Part shown: in pieces, positions 17,983 through 27,174 of the stretch
Layout of the letters: every line of letters starts with the position of its first letter
Numbering within the stretch: position 1 is the stretch's first letter
Notes under the pieces: model-generated
What the model saw: only the letters and a program-made list of their open reading frames with translations
Database searches by the model: none
Told to the model about the DNA's origin: nothing
Origin: Ignavibacteriota bacterium
Lineage (GTDB): Bacteria; Bacteroidota; Ignavibacteria; Ignavibacteriales; Melioribacteraceae
Reading direction: 5' to 3'
DNA length: 64,000 nucleotides
Assembly: GCA_016713565.1 (NCBI GenBank)
Contig: JADJOX010000007.1
Coordinates: 796,501-860,500 of the forward strand
Made by a program: the position numbers and the translations under genes

Positions 17983-18010
17983 AGGAAGTCAAAACGACTT
18001 CCTTTTTTTT
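17983..18010 (+). terminator. Intrinsic terminator after rpoZ
   Basis: AGGAAGTC (17983-17990) pairs with GACTTCCT (17996-18003), loop AAAAC, and T residues run to 18010. It ends the yicC-gmk-rpoZ transcript. Confidence 0.88.
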
Positions 18011-18061
18011 TACAATTTATTTTATTTAACTTTTGTTTAAGATATTTATTCAAATATAAAT

Positions 18062-18802
18062 TTGAAGTCAGTGATAGATAAAAAACAAATATTAGAGGAA
18101 TTAAAAAATCAGCAGGAAATATTTGGCGATGAGCTGTATGAAAAACTAACTCTCGAATTCAAATCACCAATTAAGCAAGAACCTAATATTAAAGAAAAAA
18201 CAGAATTTTATATGCCCTCAACAACGTTATTTGAAGATTACTCAAACTGCAAAAGCTTAACAGAACTTTACGATTCCATTCATAATTGTCAGAAATGTCC
18301 TCTTGGCAAAACCAGAACAAAATTTGTTTTCGGGTCCGGAAATCCAAATGCCGACGCAATGATAATTGGCGAAGCACCGGGTGCGGATGAAGATCAGCAA
18401 GGACTTCCATTTGTTGGCAGAGCAGGAAAATTACTGACCGATATTTTAAAAGCTATTAATTTTGAAAGAGACGAAGTGTATATTGCCAATATTTTAAAAT
18501 GTCGTCCGCCGAATAATAGAAATCCGCTTCCGCCGGAAATGGATGAATGTACACCTTATTTGTACAAACAAATTGATTTGATAAAACCAAAGGCCATTTT
18601 ACTTTTGGGTTTAATTGCCGCAGGCAGTTTATTAAAAACAAAAGACAGCTTAACAAAATTACGCGGCAATGTTTTTGATTTGAATGGAATAAAAGCTATG
18701 GTCACTTATCATCCCGCCGCGCTATTGAGAAATCCTAATTGGAAAAGAGGCTGCTGGGAAGATGTTCAAAAATTTAGAAAATTATATGACAGCATAAAAT
18801 AA
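18062..18802 (+). CDS. Uracil-DNA glycosylase, family 4 (iron-sulfur type)
   Basis: The 246-residue enzyme excises uracil from DNA. The 4Fe-4S ligands are C76 and C79 (CQKCPLG), C147 (LKCRPPNNRNP) and C163. Motif A is IIGEAPGADEDQQGLPFVGRAG (from about 101) and the C-terminal motif is TYHPAALLRNP (H217). Both fit family 4 (UDGa) and not the Ung family. A 50-residue N-terminal extension precedes the catalytic domain. The start is TTG at 18062; the next ATG (codon 51) still precedes the Cys motif, so the exact start is less certain. dnaB follows 9 nt downstream. Confidence 0.93.
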   Translation: MKSVIDKKQILEELKNQQEIFGDELYEKLTLEFKSPIKQEPNIKEKTEFYMPSTTLFEDYSNCKSLTELYDSIHNCQKCPLGKTRTKFVFGSGNPNADAMIIGEAPGADEDQQGLPFVGRAGKLLTDILKAINFERDEVYIANILKCRPPNNRNPLPPEMDECTPYLYKQIDLIKPKAILLLGLIAAGSLLKTKDSLTKLRGNVFDLNGIKAMVTYHPAALLRNPNWKRGCWEDVQKFRKLYDSIK

Positions 18803-18811
18803 AAAATTATT

Positions 18812-20224
18812 ATGGATCAATTACAAAATCAAAATAATCTCATCAATCAGCCGCCGCAAGCTGTTGAAGTGGAAAGAGCAATATTAGGCGCAATAATGCT
18901 TGAAAGAGAAGCAATTGATAAAGTTGCATCAGTTGTTCAATCCGAATGTTTCTACGATAAAAAGAATCAATTAATTTTTGACGCGATGCTTTCGCTGTAT
19001 GAATCTAATGAACCCATTGATTCTGTCTCTCTCTATGAAGAATTAAAAAAGAACAATAAAATTGAAGCTGTAGGCGGACCGGTTTATATAAGTAAATTAT
19101 CGCAAAATATTTCTTCAGCCGCAAATGTTGATTATCACGCCAGAATAGTTTTAGAAAAATGGATACTGCGAAAGCTCATCAATTCATCAATGGAAATTGC
19201 AACAAGCGCGTACAAAGGCAATGAAGATGTATTTGATATTTTGGATTCCGCCGAAGCAAAAATATTTGAAATTACAGAAGCGGGATTAAAAGAATCATAC
19301 AAAACTATGGACCGCGCAGTTCGTGAAGCGATAGAGCATATTGAGGCAATTCATTCAAAGAATATTTCTTCATTTTCTGTTCCAACGGGATTTTTTGGTT
19401 TGGATGATATGCTTGGCGGTTTTCAAAAATCTGATCTTATTATTATTGCAGCAAGACCTTCAATGGGAAAGACCGCATTTGCTCTTTCCGCGGCAAGAAA
19501 TGCCGCCGTTGATAATCAAGTTCCGATAGCGGTGTTTAGTTTGGAAATGGCAACTATACAATTAGTAATAAGATTAATTTGCGCAGAGGCACGCATAAAC
19601 GCTCACAGTGTTAGAACTGGAAAATTTAAAGCTGAAGATGGCCCCAGAATTAGCAGAACAGCGCATAAACTTTCGCAAGCGCCAATTTATATTGATGACA
19701 CTCCGGGTCAAACCGTGTTGGAAATTAGAGCAAAAGCAAGACGGTTGAAATCTGAAAAAAATATCGGATTGATTATAATCGATTATTTACAGCTTATGTC
19801 TTCCAGTACTAGAATGGACAGCAGAGAAAGAGAAATTTCTACAATTTCCCGATCTTTAAAAGCTCTTGCCAAAGAATTAAATGTTCCGGTTATCGCTCTT
19901 TCTCAGTTAAACAGAGCTGTTGAATCAAGAAGTGATAAAAGACCGCAACTTTCCGATCTTAGAGAATCAGGTTCAATTGAACAGGACGCAGATGTTGTAA
20001 TTTTTCTAAATCGTCCCGAATATTACGGTATAACTCAATTTGCCGATGGAGAATCGACTGAAGGTATTGCGGAAATTATAGTCGGTAAGCAGCGTAATGG
20101 TCCCACAGGAGATGTAAGACTTAAATTTCTTAAGGATTTTGCCAGATTCGAAAACTTGGATTTATTTCATTCAAGTTTTGAACAGCAAATATCATCAAGT
20201 GAAGAAGAGGATTTACCAATATGA
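18812..20224 (+). CDS. dnaB: Replicative DNA helicase
   Basis: The 470-residue hexameric helicase unwinds DNA at the fork. The N-terminal domain (about 15-120) has PPQAVEVERAILGAIMLE. The RecA-like domain has Walker A IIAARPSMGKTAFALS, PIAVFSLEMATIQLV, Walker B IGLIIIDYLQLMSS, SRSLKALAKELNVPVIALSQLNRAVESR and the arginine-finger region VGKQRNGPTGDVRLKF. Length is normal and no intein is present. Its last four bases overlap the next ATG. Confidence 0.97.
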   Translation: MDQLQNQNNLINQPPQAVEVERAILGAIMLEREAIDKVASVVQSECFYDKKNQLIFDAMLSLYESNEPIDSVSLYEELKKNNKIEAVGGPVYISKLSQNISSAANVDYHARIVLEKWILRKLINSSMEIATSAYKGNEDVFDILDSAEAKIFEITEAGLKESYKTMDRAVREAIEHIEAIHSKNISSFSVPTGFFGLDDMLGGFQKSDLIIIAARPSMGKTAFALSAARNAAVDNQVPIAVFSLEMATIQLVIRLICAEARINAHSVRTGKFKAEDGPRISRTAHKLSQAPIYIDDTPGQTVLEIRAKARRLKSEKNIGLIIIDYLQLMSSSTRMDSREREISTISRSLKALAKELNVPVIALSQLNRAVESRSDKRPQLSDLRESGSIEQDADVVIFLNRPEYYGITQFADGESTEGIAEIIVGKQRNGPTGDVRLKFLKDFARFENLDLFHSSFEQQISSSEEEDLPI

Positions 20225-21075
20225 AAATGTTTTATTTTTTTGTTTTTATTTTAATATATAATTTAAGTATCTCTGCGCAATCAATTTATTCGGAAAATGA
20301 CGTTGAGATATGTAATTCAAAATTTGAATTTGCGGTTTCAAAAAATTTACAAAAATTACCCATAAGTGAAGTTGTTGCCGCAATCGGTAAAACTTATTTA
20401 GGTTTAGATTATGAGGCTTTTACTTTAGAAAAAGGAGATTCGGAACAGCTTGTTATTCATCTTTCCGGTTTGGATTGCTATACATTTTTTGAAAGCTCAC
20501 TTGCGTTTGCGAGATGCATAAAAGAAGGAAAAACTACTTTTCAAGATTATCAGAATGAAATTAAAAATCTTCGTTATAGAAACGGAATTATTAATGAATA
20601 TCCGTCAAGACTGCATTATGCGGCAGATTGGTTATACGATAACTCAAAACGCGGAAATGTGAAAGACATAACTAAAGAAATCGGCGGAACTAAATTTGAC
20701 AAAAAAATTAATTTCATGAGCACGCATTCCGATTTGTATAAACAATTAAAGAATAATCCTAAATTTGTAAAAGAAATAAAATCTGTTGAAGATTCAATGA
20801 ACAGTCGAGATTATTATTATATTCCTCAAGAGCATATCGGCTGTGCCGAAAGTAAAATTAATAATGGCGATATAATTTTAATTACCGCAAAAACGGATGG
20901 CTTGGACATTTCGCATACGGGAATTGCCGTTAAAATGGATGACAATAGAATTCATTTTATGCACGCGCCTATCAAAGGGAAGAAAATTCAAATTACCGAA
21001 CAGCCGCTTGCCGATTATGTAAAAAGTGTTGAGAAACATACAGGCATTATGGTTGCAAGAGTTTTAGAGCCATAA
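20221..21075 (+). CDS. DUF1460 family periplasmic amidase (NlpC/P60-like fold)
   Basis: The 284-residue protein has a signal peptide ending SISAQ (about 20). The DUF1460 pattern includes HLSGLDCYTFFESSLAFAR (nucleophile C86), SRLHYAADWLYDN, the CAESKINNGDIILITAKTDGLDISHTGIAV block (catalytic H232) and a final MVARVLEP. Characterised relatives are N-acetylmuramoyl-L-alanine amidases specific for murein fragments. It overlaps dnaB by 4 nt (ATGA). The anmK gene follows 121 nt downstream, which suggests cell-wall recycling. Confidence 0.82.
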   Translation: MKMFYFFVFILIYNLSISAQSIYSENDVEICNSKFEFAVSKNLQKLPISEVVAAIGKTYLGLDYEAFTLEKGDSEQLVIHLSGLDCYTFFESSLAFARCIKEGKTTFQDYQNEIKNLRYRNGIINEYPSRLHYAADWLYDNSKRGNVKDITKEIGGTKFDKKINFMSTHSDLYKQLKNNPKFVKEIKSVEDSMNSRDYYYIPQEHIGCAESKINNGDIILITAKTDGLDISHTGIAVKMDDNRIHFMHAPIKGKKIQITEQPLADYVKSVEKHTGIMVARVLEP

Positions 21076-21196
21076 ATAATAAGGTTTTTTGTTTTCATTA
21101 AATAATTGCGACCGGTCAATTCAATAATTTTTATAAGTTTGTTCTTAAGAAAATTTATTATATTAAAAAATATTAAGAATAAATTTTTCGAAAACA

Positions 21197-22384
21197 ATGC
21201 AAAGACTTTTTGACCTTTCTAAAAAAGAAAAGAAATTTGTAATAGGAATTATGTCCGGAACTTCTTTGGACGGAGTTGATGTAGCGCTTGTTGAAATTGA
21301 TGGAAACAGTATTTTTACAAAAATTAATTTGATTGGATTTTTAGAATTCCCTTTCCCAAATGGTTTGAAAGATAAATTGTTGAAAAATTCAATTAAAGAA
21401 TCGAGTAACGTTGAAGATATTTCACAATTAAATTTTCTTATTCCAAATATTTATTTTGACGCAATTCAAGTTCTGTGCAGATCTCTCAATTTCCCCATCG
21501 AAAAAATTGATTTAATTGGTTCGCACGGACAAACAATTCAGCATTTGCCGAATAAACAAAATTATTTTGATTACAATATTTCTTCTACATTGCAGATTGG
21601 CGATCCCGCTGTATTAGCTAAGTTAAGCGGAGTTATTACTGTCGGGGACTTTAGATCTGGCGATATGGCTTTGGGTGGAGAAGGTGCTCCGCTTGTTCCA
21701 TATTTTGATTATATTTTATTTCATTCGCATCTGAAAAACAGAGCTTTGTTAAACATCGGTGGAATTTCAAACTTCACAATCTTAAACAAAGAAAAAGGAT
21801 TGAAAGATGTATTCGCTTTTGACGTTGGTCCTGGCAATATGCTGATAGATATTGTTACAAAAAAACTTTTTGATAAAGCGTTTGACAATGACGGAAATTT
21901 TGCCAGATCAGGAAATTTCAATGATGAGTTATTTGAAAGACTGAAACTGCAAGATTCTTTTATTGAAAGGCAGCCGCCTAAATCTACGGGACGTGAATAT
22001 TACGGTGAAAGCTTTTTATCAAATTTATTTAAAGATTTTGAAAACTTAAAAAGTGAAGACTGGCTTACAACAATTACAAAATTTACGTCATACGCAATTT
22101 TTAGAAATTATAAAAAGTTTATTGAGGAAGAAACAAAAATTGATGAACTAATTGTAAGCGGAGGCGGAGCAAAAAACAAATTTTTGTACGAATGTTTAAG
22201 TAAAGATTTCGGACAAGAGATTGAAATAAAAATAATTGATGATATCGGCGTTTCATCTGACGCGAAGGAAGCAATTTGCTTTGCAGTTCTGGCAAATGAA
22301 ACGGTTTCGGGAAATCCTACAAACATTCCGAGAACAACAGGCGCTAAACATCCTACAATTCTCGGTAAAATATGTTTACCATAA
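21197..22384 (+). CDS. anmK: Anhydro-N-acetylmuramic acid kinase
   Basis: The 395-residue kinase opens the 1,6-anhydro ring of anhMurNAc and phosphorylates it to MurNAc-6-P. Motifs are VIGIMSGTSLDGVDVAL (phosphate loop), LIGSHGQTIQH, TVGDFRSGDMALGGEGAPLVPYFDY, LLNIGGISNFT, FDVGPGNMLID and ELIVSGGGAKN. The N-terminal dozen residues are extra to the usual start. It sits after a DUF1460 amidase, so together they can process recycled muropeptides. Confidence 0.95.
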   Translation: MQRLFDLSKKEKKFVIGIMSGTSLDGVDVALVEIDGNSIFTKINLIGFLEFPFPNGLKDKLLKNSIKESSNVEDISQLNFLIPNIYFDAIQVLCRSLNFPIEKIDLIGSHGQTIQHLPNKQNYFDYNISSTLQIGDPAVLAKLSGVITVGDFRSGDMALGGEGAPLVPYFDYILFHSHLKNRALLNIGGISNFTILNKEKGLKDVFAFDVGPGNMLIDIVTKKLFDKAFDNDGNFARSGNFNDELFERLKLQDSFIERQPPKSTGREYYGESFLSNLFKDFENLKSEDWLTTITKFTSYAIFRNYKKFIEEETKIDELIVSGGGAKNKFLYECLSKDFGQEIEIKIIDDIGVSSDAKEAICFAVLANETVSGNPTNIPRTTGAKHPTILGKICLP

Positions 22385-22401
22385 TTTCTTGAAAATACAA
22401 A

Positions 22402-23529
22402 ATGCCAATTCACGAAATAGAAGCTAAATCAATTTTACGTAAATACAAAAAAATTGATTCATGGTTCATTTCTCATTACGGAATGAACTTATATAGAGGC
22501 TGCACCCACGATTGTGTTTACTGCGACGGCAGAGCTGAAAATTATTTCGTGGAAGGTGATTTCGGCAAAGATATTGTGATAAAGAAAAACGCAATTGAGG
22601 TTTTAAGAAATGAATTAGATCCTAAACGAAGAAGAATTCCATTAAAAAAAAGTTTTATTTTACCCGGCGGTGGCGTTGGAGATAGTTATGAGCCGGTTGA
22701 GCAGAAATATGAATTAACGCGTAAAGCTTTAGAACTGCTTTACGAATTCGGTTATCCGGTTCACATGTTAACAAAATCTGTATTAATTAAACGCGACTTT
22801 GATATTCTTCAAAAAATAAATAAGCAAAACAGAGCTATAATTAGTTTTAGCTTCTCTACCGTTGATGATAAAATTAGTAAAATCTTTGAACCTCTCGCTG
22901 CTTTGCCTTCAAAAAGATTAGAAACAATTTCGTTCTTTAAAGATCATGGCTTTGCGTGCGGAATGTTTTTAATGCCTGTAATTCCCTTTATTACCGATAC
23001 TCCTCAAATGATCGAACAATCAATTAGCGAAGGTCTTAAAGCAGGAATTGATTTTATAATTTTCGGCGGAATGACATTAAAAGCCGGCAGACAAAAAGAA
23101 TATTTCATGAAAACTATTTTCGAACATTTTCCTCACATGCAAATTGAATATGAAAATTTATATAATAATGATAATTGGGGAAATCCCGCAAAAGAGTATT
23201 TTGAAACAGTGAATTATACTTTCCAAACATTTGCTCAGAGAAATAAAATTTCCAAAAGAATTCCGGCCTATTTATTCAACAATATTTTAAATGAAAATGA
23301 TTTGGTAACTGTAATTCTCGAGCAAATAGATTATTTGTTAAAACTTAGAGGTTATAAATCAAATTTTGGCTATGCGGCATATGCGGTTTCAAAATTAGAG
23401 ACAAGCATTTCAAGCATACGATCTGAACTTGGACAAATAAATGGAATCGGTCCAACAATAAGAAAAATCATTTGGGAAATTTTAGATACCGGAACTTCCA
23501 GGTATTATGAAAGATTATTGGTTGAGTAA
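22402..23529 (+). CDS. Radical SAM protein (SPL-like family) with C-terminal helix-hairpin-helix
   Basis: The 375-residue protein carries the radical SAM cluster motif C34-x3-C38-x2-C41 in YRGCTHDCVYCDGRAE, as in the spore photoproduct lyase-like/Rv2578c group. Further motifs are FILPGGGVGDSYEPVEQKY, VHMLTKSVLIKRDFDIL and GMFLMPVIPFITDT. The last 35 residues (LGQINGIGPTIRKIIWEIL, 343-361) look like a helix-hairpin-helix DNA-binding element. It may be a DNA-modifying or repair enzyme, but this is inference; no substrate is known. It starts 17 nt after anmK. Confidence 0.82.
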   Translation: MPIHEIEAKSILRKYKKIDSWFISHYGMNLYRGCTHDCVYCDGRAENYFVEGDFGKDIVIKKNAIEVLRNELDPKRRRIPLKKSFILPGGGVGDSYEPVEQKYELTRKALELLYEFGYPVHMLTKSVLIKRDFDILQKINKQNRAIISFSFSTVDDKISKIFEPLAALPSKRLETISFFKDHGFACGMFLMPVIPFITDTPQMIEQSISEGLKAGIDFIIFGGMTLKAGRQKEYFMKTIFEHFPHMQIEYENLYNNDNWGNPAKEYFETVNYTFQTFAQRNKISKRIPAYLFNNILNENDLVTVILEQIDYLLKLRGYKSNFGYAAYAVSKLETSISSIRSELGQINGIGPTIRKIIWEILDTGTSRYYERLLVE

Positions 23530-23610
23530 AAAATAACCGGAACGCAAGTTATTATGATTTAATAAGAAATTAAAATATTATATCAAACTTGATGATCAGC
23601 ATGTTATTTA

Positions 23611-25032
23611 TCACTTTAATTTTTCTCTCAATAATTGGTTCACTATTTGAGGATTTGCCTTGCCTTTAGTTTCCTTCATAATTTGACCGACGAAAAATCC
23701 TAATACTTTTTCTTTGCCGGATTTAAATTCCTCAACTTGAGATGGATTGTTTTTAATAACATTATCTACAGCAGTTTCAATTGCGGAAGTATCGGTAATT
23801 TGAATTAAATTTCTCTCTTCAACAATTATGTTCGGATCTTTATCGTCTTCCAACATTATGGGAAAAACGTCTTTGGCAATTTTGCTGCTTATTTTATTTG
23901 CTGTAATTAAGTTAATCAACTTTCCCAAATTTTTTGCGGAAACAGGAAATTTAGTGAAAGTTAATTTTTGTTCATTTAATATTTTTAAAACATCCCCCAT
24001 TACCCAATTAGCTGCAATTTTCGTATCAGCGGTTTCTTTTAATACTTCTTCAAAATAATCAGCCATTTCTTTTTGTGAAGTTAAAACTTCGGCATCATAT
24101 TCGGTTAACTGAAGTTCGTTAACAAATCTCTCTTTTCTTTTTTTCGGAAGTTCAGGCATACTTTTAAATATTTCGTTTTTCCATTCTTCACTTACCACAA
24201 CAGGCATTAGATCCGGATCGGGAAAATATCTATAATCATGCGCTTCTTCTTTTCCTCTCATTGAAGCTGCCTTATTTTGCTCAGCGTTCCACAATAATGT
24301 CTGCTGCACAACTACACCGCCGTCCTCAACTAAATTTATTTGTCTATCAATTTCAAAATCAATAGCGCGCTGAACATTTCTAAATGAATTCATGTTTTTC
24401 ACTTCGGTACGCGTTCCTAGTTTAGAAGAACCTTTTGGTCTTATTGAAATATTCGCGTCGCATCTAAGCGAACCTTCTTCCATATTTCCATCACAGATAC
24501 CGAGGTATGTAATGATCTGTTTTAAATTCGTTAAATATTGATAAGCTTCTTCCCCGCTGCTAAGATCGGGTTCGCTTACAATTTCCATCAGCGGCGTTCC
24601 GCATCTATTTACATCCACTAAAGTATCCGAACCTTGATCATGAATAGATTTTCCGGCATCTTCTTCCATGTGAATTCTTTTAATTCTTATTTTTTTCACT
24701 TCACTGGTATTTATATTAATAAATCCATTTTCACAAATAGGCAGTTCAAATTGTGAAATTTGATAGCCCTTAGGAAGATCGGGATAAAAATAATTTTTTC
24801 TTTCAAACGTTGAAGTTTCATTGATAGTGCAGTTTGTTGCCAATCCCATTAATGTTGTAAATTCAACAACTTTTTTATTTAAGACCGGTAAAACTCCCGG
24901 ATGACCCAAGCAAACCGGACAAACATTTGAGTTTGCCGGATTCCCGAATTTTGTAGAGCAGCCGCAAAATATTTTTGTCTCCGTTAAAAGTTGAGCATGA
25001 ACCTCTAAACCAATGACCGCTTCAAATTCCAA
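23611..25032 (-). CDS. gatB: Aspartyl/glutamyl-tRNA(Asn/Gln) amidotransferase subunit B
   Basis: The 473-residue GatB phosphorylates and amidates mischarged Glu-tRNA(Gln) or Asp-tRNA(Asn). The opening EFEAVIGLEVHAQLLTETKIFCGCSTKFG includes the zinc-site cysteines, with the second pair in NVCPVCLGHPGVLP. Also seen are RKNYFYPDLPKGYQISQ, IHMEEDAGKSIHD and the C-terminal GatB/YqeY domain ending NPQIVNQLLREKL. gatA and gatC are not in the window, so the complex is encoded at separate loci. Confidence 0.97.
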   Translation of the reverse strand: MEFEAVIGLEVHAQLLTETKIFCGCSTKFGNPANSNVCPVCLGHPGVLPVLNKKVVEFTTLMGLATNCTINETSTFERKNYFYPDLPKGYQISQFELPICENGFININTSEVKKIRIKRIHMEEDAGKSIHDQGSDTLVDVNRCGTPLMEIVSEPDLSSGEEAYQYLTNLKQIITYLGICDGNMEEGSLRCDANISIRPKGSSKLGTRTEVKNMNSFRNVQRAIDFEIDRQINLVEDGGVVVQQTLLWNAEQNKAASMRGKEEAHDYRYFPDPDLMPVVVSEEWKNEIFKSMPELPKKRKERFVNELQLTEYDAEVLTSQKEMADYFEEVLKETADTKIAANWVMGDVLKILNEQKLTFTKFPVSAKNLGKLINLITANKISSKIAKDVFPIMLEDDKDPNIIVEERNLIQITDTSAIETAVDNVIKNNPSQVEEFKSGKEKVLGFFVGQIMKETKGKANPQIVNQLLREKLK

Positions 25033-25142
25033 TTTTAACCCTTTTGTAAAAATTTATGGGGTAAATATAATTATTTAAAAATAGAAAATTTTGAAATCGT
25101 TTATAATTTTATAATATTCGGTTTTAAAAATTGAGGTAAAAA

Positions 25143-25874
25143 TTGAAATTAGATTTTATTGCTTTCGCTGCGCATCCGGATGATGCTGAATTATCAATGG
25201 GAGGCACAATCGCAAAATTAACAAAAGCCGGTTCAAAATTTGGAATTGCTGATCTGACCGGCGGTGAACTTGGAACAAGAGGTTCTAAATCAATTAGAAA
25301 AATTGAATCGAAAAATGCCGATAAAATTCTTAATGTTGCCGTTAGAGAAAATTTAGGAATTAAAGATGGTCATGTTTTTATAAATCAGGAAAATACATCG
25401 AAAATTGTAAAAGTTATTAGAAAGTATCAGCCTGAAATAATTTTTGCTCCATACTTTAACGACAGACATCCCGATCATATTGAAACAAGCAAATTAATTA
25501 AACGTGCAATGTTTCTTTCCGGATTGCCAAAATATAAGACAATCGTTAATTCAAATGCTCAAAAAGCTTACAGACCAAAAAAGATTTATTATTTTATGCA
25601 GACTTACGAATTTATTCCATCTTTCATTGTTGACATTTCTGAAACCTTTGATACAAAAATGAAAGCGGTTTGGGCTTATCAAACACAATTTTTCAATAAA
25701 AATTCGAAAACAAACGAGCCGGAAACTTTTATTAGTAATCCGGAATTCATAAAATATTTGGAAGCGCGCGCCAAGACTTTTGGATTTAAAATTGGGAAAC
25801 CATTTGGTGAACCTTTCTTTTCTGAAGAAGCAATTGAAATGGATTTATTTAACATTTTAAAAGGGAATTTATGA
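25143..25874 (+). CDS. bshB1: Bacillithiol-type deacetylase BshB1 (LmbE/PIG-L family)
   Basis: The 243-residue zinc deacetylase has AAHPDDAELSMGGTI (zinc ligands H11 and D14) and NDRHPDHIETSKLI (H112). The BshB1-specific features are DLTGGELGTRGS, RENLGIKDGHVF and AMFLSGLPKY. BshB1 removes acetyl from GlcNAc-malate in bacillithiol synthesis. The start is a TTG at 25143 with GAGGT upstream; the first ATG lies inside the zinc motif region, so the TTG is needed. It overlaps the next gene by 4 nt. Bacillithiol use is inference, as bshA and bshC are not here. Confidence 0.85.
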   Translation: MKLDFIAFAAHPDDAELSMGGTIAKLTKAGSKFGIADLTGGELGTRGSKSIRKIESKNADKILNVAVRENLGIKDGHVFINQENTSKIVKVIRKYQPEIIFAPYFNDRHPDHIETSKLIKRAMFLSGLPKYKTIVNSNAQKAYRPKKIYYFMQTYEFIPSFIVDISETFDTKMKAVWAYQTQFFNKNSKTNEPETFISNPEFIKYLEARAKTFGFKIGKPFGEPFFSEEAIEMDLFNILKGNL

Positions 25875-26743
25875 AGTTAGGACTGATTGGCACCGGTTTA
25901 ATGGGTAAGCCTATTGCGCAAAAATTAGTTGAATCAAATCATAAATTAAATATTTACAATAGAACAAAAAGCAAAACAGCAGAACTAGCAAAATTAGGAG
26001 CCGTCGCATTTTCAGATATTATAGAATTTATGCAGGAAACTGATGCAATTATTTTAATGCTTTCAAATTACGATTCAATAGATGAAGTTTTATTCGGCAG
26101 CAACATTGGAAATTTTGAAAACAAAACTATAATTCAAATGAGTACAATTTCACCATCGGAAAGTGTTGAATTAAACTCACGAATAAAAAGACTTCGCGGA
26201 AGTTATTTTGAAGCCCCCGTTTTGGGAAGCATTCCTCAAATATTAAATGGAGAATTAATTGTTTTAGTCGGTTCCTCTAATGAACAGTTTTCAAAATGGA
26301 AAAATATCTTTGATACATTTAGCAATAAGGTTTTGCATATCGGCGAAATTGGACAGGCTGCGGCAATGAAATTAGCACTGAACCAATTGATAATTTCCGA
26401 AACAGTTGCATTTGCTGTTAGTCTTGGCTTTGTAAGAGAAAATAATTTGAATGTTGAAACATTCATGGAAATATTACGAAACAGCGCGTTGTACGCACCA
26501 ACATTTGATAAAAAATTACCAAATTATCTTAGCGGAAATTTTGATAGTCCAAATTTTCCGGTAAAACATTTACTAAAAGATCTGGATTTGATGTTAAATT
26601 CATTTGCGGAAAAAAATATTAATACGGATTCATTAAAGTCGATTAGAAAAATTTTAATTGATTCAATTCAAAAGGGCAACTCAGATAAAGATTATTCGGC
26701 AATATATAATTCGGTTCATCTCCAAAAGAGAAACCAATTTTGA
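25871..26743 (+). CDS. NAD(P)-dependent beta-hydroxyacid dehydrogenase
   Basis: The 290-residue protein belongs to the 3-hydroxyisobutyrate/6-phosphogluconate dehydrogenase superfamily. The N-terminal Rossmann motif is GLIGTGLMGKPIAQKL. EAPVLGSIPQ matches the substrate-binding region, and catalytic K167 lies in GQAAAMKLALNQLI. Such enzymes oxidise 3-hydroxyacids or reduce semialdehydes (GLYR-like). It overlaps bshB1 by ATGA. The exact substrate cannot be read from sequence. Confidence 0.87.
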   Translation: MKLGLIGTGLMGKPIAQKLVESNHKLNIYNRTKSKTAELAKLGAVAFSDIIEFMQETDAIILMLSNYDSIDEVLFGSNIGNFENKTIIQMSTISPSESVELNSRIKRLRGSYFEAPVLGSIPQILNGELIVLVGSSNEQFSKWKNIFDTFSNKVLHIGEIGQAAAMKLALNQLIISETVAFAVSLGFVRENNLNVETFMEILRNSALYAPTFDKKLPNYLSGNFDSPNFPVKHLLKDLDLMLNSFAEKNINTDSLKSIRKILIDSIQKGNSDKDYSAIYNSVHLQKRNQF

Positions 26744-26777
26744 TTTTTGTCATCAAACAAAATAAAAAGGATTTAGT

Positions 26778-27164
26778 ATGACATATTACATATCTAAAAT
26801 TGTCGATTATTCATTTGATGATGCTTTAATAAAAGTTCAGGAAGAATTAAAAAAAGAAGGGTTTGGTGTATTAACTGAAATTGACGTTCAGTCAACATTA
26901 AAAAATAAATTAAATGTAGATTTCAGGAAATACAAAATACTCGGAGCGTGCAATCCTCCTTTAGCTCACAAAGCGATGAAAGCGGAAGACAAGATCGGAG
27001 TTCTTCTTCCTTGTAACGTTATCGTTCAGGAAACTGAAGATAAAAAAATTGAAGTAGCTTTTATGAATCCTATTGTTGCAATGCAGGCCGTTAAAAATGA
27101 AGCGCTTGGTCAAATAGCCGAAGAAGTGACAGGCAAATTGAAAAAAGTTTACGAGCTATTATAA
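26778..27164 (+). CDS. DUF302 family protein
   Basis: The 128-residue soluble protein carries the DUF302 pattern: DDALIKVQEELKKEGFGVLTEIDVQ, YKILGACNPPLAHKAM, IGVLLPCNVIVQE and AVKNEALGQIAEEV. The family is widespread and uncharacterised. AAGGA lies upstream of the ATG. It converges with the minus-strand barrel gene, whose stop is 10 nt away, without a recognisable terminator. Confidence 0.87.
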   Translation: MTYYISKIVDYSFDDALIKVQEELKKEGFGVLTEIDVQSTLKNKLNVDFRKYKILGACNPPLAHKAMKAEDKIGVLLPCNVIVQETEDKKIEVAFMNPIVAMQAVKNEALGQIAEEVTGKLKKVYELL

Positions 27165-27174
27165 TTTTATTTTG

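Noticed and set aside
21110..21117. Palindrome GACCGGTC upstream of anmK
   Set aside because: Only 8 bp with no flanking symmetry or second copy; could easily occur by chance.
23530..23610. Terminator between the radical SAM gene and gatB
   Set aside because: Only a 6-bp AATAAC/GTTATT pairing is seen, too weak to call.
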